The notes under the pieces: generated by a model
Database searches by the model: none
The model's input: the letters and a program-made list of their open reading frames with translations, nothing else
What the model was told of the DNA's origin: nothing
Made by a program: the position numbers and the translations under genes
Assembly (NCBI GenBank): GCA_027579435.1
Contig: JANBPK010000023.1
Location: 1 to 27,117 of the forward strand
Source: Candolleomyces eurysporus
Taxonomy: Eukaryota > Basidiomycota > Agaricomycetes > Agaricales > Psathyrellaceae
Reading direction: 5' to 3'
DNA length: 27,117 nucleotides
Shown: positions 9,098 through 18,853 of the stretch, in pieces
Layout of the letters: every line of letters begins with the position of its first letter
Numbering within the stretch: position 1 is the stretch's first letter

Positions 9098-12000
9098 CTA
9101 AGGAGATGTTGAAGCTGGTGAGGAGGGCGCGGTTGCCACCTTACTCTCTTCCGCGATGGGTTTCTTTGCCTCGATAAATCCGAACAGACCTCTGCCCCAA
9201 GGTGACTTGCGTTTGCCTTTTCGCCCCTCCCCAAACTCATCGTTCCACTTGCGTAACTCTGAAAGACTGCCCAAAGACTCGGAGCTTGAAGGGGTTATTT
9301 CCTTCAGCGCCTTGAGGAAATTGTGGAGGTGCAAGACCCGTGTATGAGGGATGGGCTCCGTTGTTTGTGAAGCGTCCCGGGTGGGCTCCGACTTCCCTGA
9401 TTCGGCCAACTCAGGGGGTGCACTGGGGGAGCTGCTGACGGAACCAAGTACATTCGAGCTATCAGCGGCGTCATTCCCAGACGACTCTGAGGGAGCTTGT
9501 GCCGGACTCTGCTTCCAAGGGACGTGGACACGTTCTTTGACGGCATCCAAAGCTGCTGAGACACAAAGATCTAGCGCAACACTCATTAGCTGGAACCTCG
9601 CAGATAACCTATGCAATACACATACGTTTCAAATCAGAACCGGAGAAGCTCTCTGTCTTCTTTGCGAGCAGTAGTGGAGTGACATCTGAGGCAAGGTCTT
9701 CGTCGCGGAGAAGGATTTTAAGAATCTCTGCAGAACTTGTCAGCAACGCAGAAAGTGGCTACAGTACCAGTGATGATGAACGAACCTGCTCTCTCCTTCT
9801 CTCCTGGCAGGTCAACCAATAGTCTACGGGGCAATCGTCGCAGAACAGCATCGTCCAAGTCGAAAGGCCGATTTGTGGCACCAATAACAATGATCCCGTC
9901 TTCCTTGGAGGATTTCAACCCATCCATTTCTTGCATAAACTCCGTGATGACTCCCCGATGCGCTGCAGCTGCACCACCACTCTCTCTAGCGGCCATACGA
10001 GCGCCAAAGAGCGCGTCAATTTCGTCCAGGAAAACGACGCAAGGTGAAAGTCGTCTCGCCAATGAGAACACGGCTCTGACAAGCTTCTCTGCTTCACCAA
10101 CATACTATAAGGCATTTAGTCCCAGATCAGACTAAACTAGCAACAGACACTTACCATGTCCATGATGTCCGAAGGAGTGATAGCCAGCATACGACAGCCA
10201 GCCTCTTTTGCGAGGGCTCGGACAACCAACGTCTTTCCTGTACCAGGAGGACCAAACAGCAAGCAGCCAGTCATACTGTGCTGCTTCAAAATGCCGGTCT
10301 GGAAGGCGTGTGGGTGGAGAAGAGGCAGAGAAACAATCGTTCGGACCGAGTCGATGATGTGAGGCGGTAAATGAACGTGACTGAAAGACGTCGGCATCGA
10401 AGCTATAATATCTTGTTAGCCTCGGAAAAAGATAGAATGCGAGACATCGACATACCAGAGTCTACAATAGATCCTAGCAAGCGTTGCTCATAGGGATCCA
10501 AATCGGCGTCATTGCGAACACGCTCCACAACTTCGTCAGTCGCGGCCTCGTCAGCGGATGCTTTGGCCTCTTCGAGGTCCTGGGTAGAGAGCGATCCAGC
10601 ATCCTTCAGCCAACTCCTCTTTTGGTCCCGCAACGACTTGCGCGCCAGCCATGCAGATTGAACGTAGTCCCATGGAACAACGGTTGCGTCTAGTGATTTA
10701 TCCGCAGAAAGTGCCGCGACGGATAGCGCGCGACCAACAGCACTGTCTGCAATCTTCTTAACATTCGACCACACTTCTATTCGATTTCCCCAATCATCCC
10801 ACATAAGAGGGGTTGGTGGTTCAGGATTTTCCGAGGTTGCTGATTCTGTGGAGACTTCCGCCTCCGATTTTTCTGAAAGCGCATCTTGCTCCTCGGACGA
10901 TGCAACGACCTCCGCCGCTGGAGACTCTTCAACGCTTCCACCCACCGCCCCAACACCCATCCGCATGCAGAGTTCGTTAATCTCCCTTCGTCTCGCCATC
11001 CTAGACAACCGTTCTTGAGTGTGCGACCTCTTAGATGGAACGAGGACAGCCGTCCGGAAGAAAGTGGTTCGCTTCTCCGAATCTCCACTGCGAGGTCCCC
11101 GCGAGGGTTGCGGTTGTGCCATCATGGGTGGCAGCCCCGGAATACCTCTCGGTGGAGACCCGAGAACGATAATCTCAGGTTTCTGGGCATCGCTACCATC
11201 GTCCTCCGTGGTAGTAGACAACTTNGGGGAACTCGTCAAACAAAGAGGGTTCATGCTTCTCCCATTTCCGGAGTCGATCTTGCAACCTCCTTTCTCGGGC
11301 CTTCTCCGCCGCGTCACTCTCGGACCAGTCAATGCGTTCCGGCTTGGGGTCTTGAGGAGACACCGAAGGTGGGAATTGGCGGTTCAGCAGGTGGTTCACG
11401 AGACTGAGATGTGGTCCGATTCCTGTTGACACCGGAGGCGTCAAAGGAGGGGTCATACCAAATACGATAGTAATGGGGTTCAAAACCGGAGATGATGGAC
11501 GCGACATAGGCCCCCGGCGACGCTGGCGGACGGCAGAAAGAAGGGGAGGGTACCACACTGAGGAAGACGCCGCAAGCGTCGCGAAATCTCGGATGTAGAT
11601 GATTCGAGGGCGATTGGGGGAACTGCTTGTCGCTTCGGTTGCGGAAGATTTGGGTGTTGAGTTGACAAGGGTATCGAAAAAGACTTTAATCTTGCTCCTC
11701 GTAACAGCCCTTCTGGCACTGGGAGTGATGACGCCTCGTCCCTGCTGAGGTGCAAGCAATGTAAGGGTCATCATTTGCGGCGAGGGAAACCCTGTGCCAT
11801 CTTCATCGTCGTGCTCTTCAGCCTCTGTGGTTTCAGACCTCGCCTGGAAAGGCGACTGGGTGTCGGAAGGGAAGTGTAGGGGGTTAGAGGGCAACTGGAG
11901 TGCATTTGCGGCTAGAGTACGATGTCAGAAGGAACAGCGCCATGGGAAGAGATGTTCATACCTTTGCCAAAGTGGCCCCATTCTCCTGCAGCCAACTGTA

Positions 12001-12640
12001 CGGAATCAAGTACCAAAACCTCCGCCCCGGTGCTACGAGCCAACTCCCGAACCGTGGCATCAATAATGTACTCCCCTCCTTCTATTGGGCAGTATAACCC
12101 GAGAGTCGGTTCAACTGGTGGGTCGGAATCCGGAGGATAGGTAGCACGATGTTGGACTTGAGGGTGGAGCGTGATAAGCAATTTGTTCAAGGCTTCTTCG
12201 AATATCTCTGGTGGAGGCAGGTCGGGGTTGGGTGTTGCATCGACCGAAAGCGCTTCCTCGGGCAGCCAAAAGATATCCAGGTCCTCCGGGAGCTCAACCA
12301 ATTCGGTGTCCTTGGTAGGTGTTGTAGTCCGTGCTCGTCGAACCTTTACCCTGGCTGGCTCCTCTTTCTGAGAGGACTCGGGTGCGCTTCCGCTCGCTTC
12401 TTTGACTTGCTCTTCCTCATTGCTTTCGGAGACTGGAGGAGGCGGTGGCGGGTTGCTTGCAGGTGTCGATACTGAGCTTTCGACCGCCGAAGACATTTGC
12501 CGGAGGGGCGGTTTGGAGGGCGTTATCCGTGCAAGCGTTCGAGGAAGACATGGGCGCGACTTGGACGGGAGAATGGAGTGTGGTCGTGCAGACTTTGAGA
12601 GCAGCAGCTGCGATTTGCGGAGGATATTCTGCGAACGCAT
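9098..12640 (-). CDS. Large AAA+ ATPase of the Msp1/spastin-like clade, probably mitochondrial
   Basis: Exons in transcript order: 12640..11962, 11911..10456, 10402..10155, 10104..9786, 9727..9626, 9570..9098 (1,091 aa if N11225 is an extra base). Residues 1-53 have many R, K and S and no acidic residue, like a mitochondrial presequence. A poorly conserved, partly disordered ~700-residue region follows. The single AAA module has Walker A GPPGTGKT (762-769), pore loop YVGEAEKLV, Walker B VVFLDEID (817-824), sensor IGATNRP, an arginine-rich [13 protein letters not shown], and [19 protein letters not shown]. This core resembles the meiotic/Msp1 clade. Msp1 itself is far shorter and membrane-anchored, so this is a fungal relative and its substrate is unknown. 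The frame breaks only at N11225; without it the exons total 3,276 nt, a multiple of three. The gene is convergent with NSE1, 100 bp apart. Confidence 0.88.
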
Positions 12641-12985
12641 TCACAAGACGATAGAGCGACGAGAATGGGATAGATTTGTGGATGAAATCGCAGGGACCAG
12701 CCTACCGGGAGATGAGCAGAGCAAGCAATGGAGACTCTTGGCGGGCCAACATGCAAGAAAAATATGACCACGTGATATCAATGCCAGCTCGAATCGAAAC
12801 AGGAACATGCTATGTAGTAGTGATCAAACAGTTCGATGACATACATAATGATATAGATAGAAATGAAGCTCTAGTAAGTGTTACATCGGGAGGCCAGTTC
12901 AGCTCCAAGCTGGCCGTCGATAGAATGTAAGGTAGATGGATTATTATATACCAATGCCTACGAGTCTGTACTAACATTAGTCCAT
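12641..12985. other. Intergenic region between PIS1 3' end and AAA ATPase start
   Basis: These 345 bp separate two minus-strand genes. They should hold the PIS1 3' untranslated region (about 12900-12985) and the promoter of the AAA ATPase (about 12641-12800). I see no open frame with family features, no RNA gene and no clear motif. The stretch around 12840-12870 is AT-rich. Confidence 0.6.
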
Positions 12986-13964
12986 TCACGAAGTCTTGGC
13001 AGCCAGTCTTGCTTGCTCCCTCTCCGCAAGATCCACACCAACCAGAATTTTCGACGCCTTCCACAGCTGCACGACGTTAATAATGTTCTTGCCAAGGAAG
13101 ATCGGGAAAGTGAGAATGGCGATAGCTTGGGGCCAAGTCACCGTGGAGAGAGCTCCCGATAAGCCAAGGGAACCTGATGTCCACTTCATGAGATATAATG
13201 CCACAAAGAACAGCTCGTTTCCGGCGCAGAAGAAGAACAAGGTGCGCTAGTACTGGGCATCAGCATGTGCAGCACAATGAGGCAAGCTAAACTCACGGAG
13301 TCATTATAATACAGCCAGAGGATGCGGCTAACATCACTTGTTACAAGCTTGTGGCTGCTCGAGCCAGTCGCAAGAGAACTNAAAAAGTCGTCAGATACGG
13401 TGTTTGAACGTGTGGAATACGGCTTCTACGCACCTATACATGTGCATGTAGTGACTGCTGAAATCCAGTGCAATCAGGAATTGGAACAGAATGGCGTATG
13501 GTGGGTATGCAGAGGCGAGGTAGCAGAGCAAGCATGACGTTGTGCACCTATCATAAACACTAGTCAGTCCCAGCGCTCACAGAAGCATTGCAACAAAGTG
13601 CCTACCTGTCAGTCACCATATCTAAAACAGCCCCAAACTTGGATGTCTGGCCCAACGCCCGCGCAGCATGTCCGTCTACAGCATCCAGCAAGCATGAAAT
13701 TCCATAGGCAAGTGTGCAATATTTGGGGTGGTAGCTCATATAGTGCAGCGCTAGCCCGGCCAATATAACACGAGCGTAGCCTAAAATAACGCGTCAACGA
13801 ACACCTTTGGAACGACCTCGAAACTCCGTACCAATGAGATTGGGAACAAACAGGAAGACATTCTCTGAATATGTCTGAGCTGTTGCAAGGTCAACCGCCT
13901 GCTTCGCATCCACCAGGTCCAGAGATGCCCTTCGGCGGCGAGAAGAACTGTTGCCTTTGGTCAT
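12986..13964 (-). CDS. PIS1: CDP-diacylglycerol--inositol 3-phosphatidyltransferase (phosphatidylinositol synthase)
   Basis: Exons in transcript order: 13964..13832, 13780..13606, 13547..13434, 13378..13297, 13246..12986 (254 aa). It makes phosphatidylinositol from CDP-diacylglycerol and myo-inositol in the ER. The signature is complete: D77-x2-D80-G81-x2-A84-R85-x8-G94-x3-D98-x3-D102. The segments VFLFVPNLIGYARVI, HYMHMY and SRILWLYYND are typical of PI synthases. It is slightly longer than the 220-residue yeast enzyme, mainly from a basic N-terminal stretch (SSSRRRRASLD). Hydrophobic segments fit a multi-pass ER protein. N13381 lies in intron 3 one base before the acceptor AG (TTTTTNAG on the coding strand), so it does not alter the protein. 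The ATG is the first in frame before the conserved N-terminus. Confidence 0.94.
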
Positions 13965-14094
13965 GGTAGGAGGAGCTTGAGGAACAAGTTGAACGCGCAG
14001 CAGAGGCCTTGATCCACGTCAATGGCAGTTCTGACAAATAGTAGGCCGGATTAGGCCGACCTCTGATGGCCGCCCACACACGCCGACTCTGGCA

Positions 14095-14115
14095 GAGCGC
14101 TAACCCTTAGCGCTC
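14095..14115. promoter_or_regulatory. Perfect 9-bp inverted repeat with CCC spacer
   Basis: GAGCGCTAA-CCC-TTAGCGCTC forms an exact dyad 131 bp upstream of the PIS1 ATG and 100 bp past the SSO1 stop codon. It could be an operator-like dyad for PIS1 or a stem-loop in the SSO1 3' untranslated region. A 7-bp direct repeat (TAGGCCG) lies about 40 bp away at 14042-14058. Confidence 0.5.
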
Positions 14116-14215
14116 GACTTCACAGCACGACTCGGAAGTGACGGAAATTAAGGGTGTATTAGACAACAACAAACATGAAAGTAGACAAGATGAATGTACA
14201 ATAAATGAAAAACAA

Positions 14216-15540
14216 CTATCTCCGGGTCCCGAATACAATTCCGAGTACAAGGGCAAGGATACAACAGATCACAACGAAAATACCAAAGCAGATCCATCTT
14301 CCACGTCTGTATCGCTTGGCTGTGGGGAGGGTCAGTAAAATAGTAATATACATATCGACGCAAGGGACAGACCAGAAATGACTGCTTCTTTGGTATTATC
14401 GAGCCTAAGTCAAACAGTCAATGAGCGCTCCCACGAATGACCAACACAAACAACGTACGCAACCTTGGTGTTTCCTTCGATGTCAACAGCTGTGTTCTCT
14501 ACAGCAGTAATCACAGCCTCTTGCTCCTCTACGAGTACGGCCATCTATGTAGAACTTTAGTTAGATGCAGAAACAATTGGTCAACGGCCGACTTACATCG
14601 TTGAAGAGTTGCGCCAATTCAGCCAAGGTCTTCTCCATCCTGTGAATATCTTGCTGCCTTTCCTGCACTTCCCTATAAGCGGTTCGAGATTCTCCATATC
14701 GTGTCGAGGTCGTCAACTTGACGAAAATGAGCTTCCTGACCAAACGTACTTCGAGCATTAATAGTAACTCACCGCCTGCGCGAATACTTGTTGCTGCCCA
14801 CTGTCAATGAACGCCTTCACATCCTCCGGTGTAGCATCGGGTTTGACTAGATTGGGGAAGTTTGGTTAAACAAAAAGGTGTGAATGGCTCGTGCGCATGT
14901 ACAGACCAAGGTGAAGCTGCTTCGAGATTTGCTGTCGCGCCTTTTGGTCGCTCTCATGTTCCTCCCGTTGATAGCTCTGAATTGCTTCCAAAAAGCGCTT
15001 CCGCAGCAATGCTATCTTGCTTGACCATGAGAAGGACCGACCTTTCGAACAGTGACAGATGGGACGTACCTGGTTCTTCCTAATCTGAGTGTCATACTGC
15101 GGCTGACCTTCCAGCTCTTGGATCCGGCTCTTGATTCGTTGCGTCAGCTGACGGGTCTCGACGGTCAGGTTCTCCAGCTTATCGTTGTCTTCTGCTTCAG
15201 TTCCGTCGATCGAAGTGAGATAGTGGCTCCGAGTTGCGGATATGCTCGCCACATTCTGATTGAGTTGTTGTATGTCTTGTTCGATCGATGCAACCTTGGG
15301 AGCCTTCAGCACACCAGCTTACACTATACCAATGCTAGACGATATACCTCCGCCAGAAAAGTGGGTGCCGCACTGCGTGCTCCGCCTGAAGCTTCTCCTA
15401 ACCCAGGTGGGTTGTTAGGAGGCAGTCGGTTCATTTCAATGCCAGACTGCTGCTGCCGCTGCTGCTGGAGAGAGTGTCAGACAACGACATGGGATGAAAT
15501 TGGATGGGAATGGTACCCTTGCAGCAGCTAGACGATCCAT
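14216..15540 (-). CDS. SSO1: Plasma-membrane t-SNARE of the Sso1/syntaxin family
   Basis: Exons in transcript order: 15540..15517, 15464..15348, 15303..15070, 15015..14907, 14846..14773, 14716..14597, 14544..14459, 14404..14373, 14319..14216 (299 aa, eight introns). It is a Qa-SNARE that fuses secretory vesicles with the plasma membrane. Residues about 50-190 form the Habc bundle (RIRKNQ-type helix, then FLEAIQSYQ). The SNARE motif contains EKTLAELAQLFNDMAVLVEEQ with the conserved zero-layer glutamine at Q234. A single C-terminal membrane anchor covers about 274-295 and is followed by GTRR. The first exon is only 24 bp and exon 8 only 32 bp; phase and family alignment support both. Donors GTCTGT (introns 5 and 8) are weak. 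It is divergent from ASN1. Confidence 0.93.
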
Positions 15541-15992
15541 GGCGGAGAGCTTCGGAGGACGACGAGGTGGTGCAAGTCCACAGAGTGGCGGCAAGGAGCA
15601 AGCTGTTGCGGACTAAGCGAGATTTGGTAACCTGGGTCCATTCCAGGCATAAAGGGATTGCGTCAAAACAGTGGTGCTGCGGACTGGGGCGCGAGGCTTG
15701 GACACAGCCAATCTCAACTCTGTTTACTTCAGTGCTGCGCTCGATGGCGGCGGCGGAAGCAAGGCAATCCAGCTTCGGAATCTATCGACCGACGGCGGAC
15801 GGAAATCAGGCATCACACTTCCAAAAACATACATCGGCATTAGGCCCCTAATGGATTAGATCCCAGGCCCTGAAATTTATCTCTCCCTCTTATCGTTCGA
15901 GTCATCAACAGAACCAACTCAAAAGCTAGTCCGTGTTTGCATTTTGAGTTCACAGACTACCTGCCCAAGCTTCTATCCTCCGTCTCCCAACT
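15541..15992. other. Divergent promoter region between SSO1 and ASN1
   Basis: This 452-bp region must drive both SSO1 (leftward) and ASN1 (rightward). It holds a CCAAT box at 15718-15722 and pyrimidine-rich tracts at about 15880-15893 and just before the ASN1 ATG, common near fungal transcription starts. A Gcn4-type half-site lies at 15899-15905. Frames open here run over the SSO1 first exon or lack coding character, and I consider them non-coding. Confidence 0.6.
15899..15905 (-). promoter_or_regulatory. Gcn4/CPC1-type half-site (ATGACTC) upstream of ASN1
   Basis: GAGTCAT on the plus strand reads ATGACTC on the minus strand, 88 bp before the ASN1 ATG. The general amino-acid control factor Gcn4/CPC1 binds ATGACTCAT in ascomycetes and asparagine synthetase genes are targets there. 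Only seven of nine consensus bases match here, so the call is tentative. Confidence 0.3.
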
Positions 15993-18364
15993 ATGTGTGG
16001 TATTCTCGCTGTTCACGGTTTGGAGAAGCCGTCCCAAGACAGGGCTCGATTCATTGCCCAATCCAAGAAGCTTCGCCATCGAGGACCAGATTGGTCTGGC
16101 TGTTATGTCGGCCAGAAGTCTATCCTTGTCCATGAACGGCTGGCCATTGTTGGTGTCGGTGAGGGCTGCCCATTAATTTGTCCTACGACCATGTCTCCTA
16201 ACAGACCTCTCTCTCTACCTAGACACCGGGGCTCAACCATTGGTTAGCGAGAATGGCAAAGTCATTTTGGCCGTCAACGGTGAAATTTACAACCACATTG
16301 CCCTTCGAGAGACCGTCGGCCCAGACGTCAAATTCAAGACCCATTCCGACTGCGAGGTCATTATTCCTTTGGTACGCATCCGTTCTGTCTCGGCCCATGT
16401 CTCCCAGGTCTCTGACTGCTCGAGTACAGTATCAAAAACACGACACAGACCTCTGCAACTTGCTGGACGGCATGTTCTCGTTCGTGTTGCTGGACGAGTC
16501 CGTCACTCCTCCCCGAATTATTGCCGCTCGGGATCCTATCGGCATTACAACCCTTTATCAAGGCTGGAGTTCGCAGCGTCCAGGAGCTGTCTTCTTTGCT
16601 TCCGAACTCAAGGCTCTTGTCGATGACTGTGACAAGATTATTTCCTTCCCACCGGGCCATTTCTATGACAGCAAGACCGACACGACCACCCGATACTACA
16701 AACCTACGTGGTGGAACGGTGACCTCGACGGTCCGGAGGCTACCATTCCTGACAGCCCCGCCAACCTGACGCTCATCCGAGAGACCCTCGAAGCTGCAGT
16801 GCGCAAGCGGTTGATGTCCGAAGTCCCATACGGTGTACTTCTTAGTGGTGGTTTGGACAGCAGCCTTATTGCCTCGATCGCAGCGAGAGAGACTGAGAAA
16901 GTTGCCCAAGCGCAATACGAGCTTCGCAAGAAGAAGCTGCAAGAGATTAGCAGCGGACCTCCATCCCCAAGTTCCAACGGACTGGTGACAGAGGAAGGTG
17001 AGCAAAAGTGTTTAATACCTTTGTAAACCTGATGCTGATTATTTGACTTGGAAAGCAACTCTCGCTTCCTGGCCTCAGCTCCACTCATTTTCGATTGGTC
17101 TCGAAAACTCTCCGGATCTTCTTGCCGCACGGAAGGCTGCTCACTACTTGGGCACGGTGCACCACGAATACGTCTTCACAGTTCAAGAAGGACTAGACGC
17201 TCTACCCGAGGTCATCTACCACCTCGAAACTTACGATGTCACCACCGTCCGCGCCAGTACGCCTATGTACCTTTTGAGCCGAAAAATCAAGGCAATGGGG
17301 GTCAAGATGGTCCTCAGTGGAGAGGGAAGCGATGAAATCCTTGGAGGTATGTTCCGTGAAAATTTTACAGTTCTGCTACGTTGCTCATATCGAGGCAGGA
17401 TACCTCTACTTCCACGCTGCCCCCGACGCTCGCTCCTTCCACCAGGAGTGCGTGAAGCGAGTGAAGAACTTGCACACCGCTGACTGTCTCCGAGCCAACA
17501 AGTACGAAATCCTTTTGTTGGCGCGAACATTTTGAAGTAATTGTCTTTCATAGGTCTACGATGGCCTGGGGTCTCGAAGCTCGTGTGCCCTTCCTCGACA
17601 AGGCTTTCCTCGAGGTCGCCATGAACGTCGACGCCAAGGAAAAACAATTCAGCAAGGGCTCCCAGCAGACTTTCGATGAAGACGGTCACCCAAAGATGGA
17701 GAAGGTGTGTACTCCATCTCGTATCCATGTTCCACCGAGCTAACATCCGCGATAGTACATCCTCCGGAAAGCATTTGACTGTGCACCAGGCGGCAAGGTA
17801 AGTACAGATTTTTTCTGCGTGAATACTTAAACTGAATCACCCCCTTCTCCTAGCCATTCCTTCCTAAATCTATCCTCTGGAGGCAGAAAGAGCAATTCTC
17901 CGACGGTGTTGGCTATTCGTGGATCGACGGGTAAGTGCATGGAGTGTCGCTGATCATGTCTCTCGGCTCATGAATCACTCACACACTCGCTCTCTCTCAG
18001 GATGAAGGAGCAAGCCGCAGAGGCCATCAGCGACGAGGCATTCGCAAAGCGCGCCGAACGGTGGCCCGAAGACACCCCCGACACCAAAGAAGGTTACTTC
18101 ATTCGACAAATCTTTGATGGTATGCTTGATATGAACCTAGACAAAGTGCAGAAACACTAATATTATATCTGTAGATCTGTTCCCTTCAAAAACAGCGGCC
18201 GAAACTGCTGTCCGGTAAGTTCGATGACCCATATAGTCATGAACATGATTCTCACATATGTTCTATCCAGCTGGATCCCTCGAGGTGACTGGGGCTGCTC
18301 ATCTGACCCCAGCGGCAGGAGCGTCAGCATCCACAACGCAGCATACGCGGCAACGGACGAGTAA
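15993..18364 (+). CDS. ASN1: Asparagine synthetase (glutamine-hydrolysing)
   Basis: Exons: 15993..16158, 16223..16371, 16430..16997, 17056..17346, 17399..17501, 17554..17704, 17756..17797, 17854..17930, 18001..18119, 18175..18214, 18271..18364 (599 aa). It converts aspartate and glutamine to asparagine with ATP in the cytosol. The N-terminal glutaminase domain begins MCGI, so Cys2 becomes the N-terminal nucleophile, and keeps [19 protein letters not shown] and NGEIYNH. The synthetase domain has the PP-loop SGGLDSS at 244-250, then [28 protein letters not shown] and ARVPFLD. Length is near the yeast enzyme plus an insert of about 25 residues after the PP-loop helix. Intron 1 has two usable acceptors, 18 bp apart and in the same frame; the downstream one (16222) gives the family sequence [13 protein letters not shown]. 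Confidence 0.96.
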
Positions 18365-18853
18365 ATTATTATTAAAATTCCACAGTATGTTTTCGGTGGT
18401 GTTACAGAGACGAGATTGTATCTAGTGCGATAGAAATAAGTAAATTGGAATATTTATGGGCAAAGAGCGATTGAGCACCAGTCAAAAAAAAAAAGGAGAA
18501 AAGCTTCGTAAAAGAGTGTATGGAGTAGCGACAATCGTGATAGAGTCAAAACGGAAGAAGGGAAGCGTCATAGTAATCACATAGGTAGTAAGAGCAAAAA
18601 AGGAGCGACTCGCATGTGAACAACAGAAATCCAGAAGTAGAGGCGGTCATGAGAGAATCGTCACAAGCAAGAGGGAAAAAGAGCGCGTACAAAAGGGGTA
18701 TTAAGTGGTATATTGATCATAAGCAAAAAATCGGATGAGTGGGATTAAGTGGGGGAGAAGAACGAATACAACGAGGTAGAATGTGTGACCAACGAAGACC
18801 CATTGACAATAGACAAAGTTCCTCTTGAATAGATCTAGGTCATTGTAACCTTA
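18365..18853. other. Convergent intergenic region, purine-rich on plus strand
   Basis: These 489 bp lie between the 3' ends of ASN1 and the Rho-GEF gene. There is no open frame of note and no recognisable RNA gene. From about 18470 to 18800 the plus strand is mostly A and G, including a run of A residues near 18484-18494. It most likely holds the two 3' untranslated regions. Confidence 0.6.

Noticed and set aside
10886..11429. Two overlapping plus-strand open frames of 173 and 136 codons
   Set aside because: Both are antisense to exon 2 of the AAA ATPase gene, and both run through N11225 where the real gene's frame is disturbed.
15504..15851. 115-codon plus-strand frame in the SSO1-ASN1 gap
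   Set aside because: It begins opposite SSO1 exon 1, has no family features and sits in the divergent promoter.
16361..17005. 214-codon minus-strand open frame
   Set aside because: It is antisense to ASN1 exons 2-3, which are conserved across the whole stretch.
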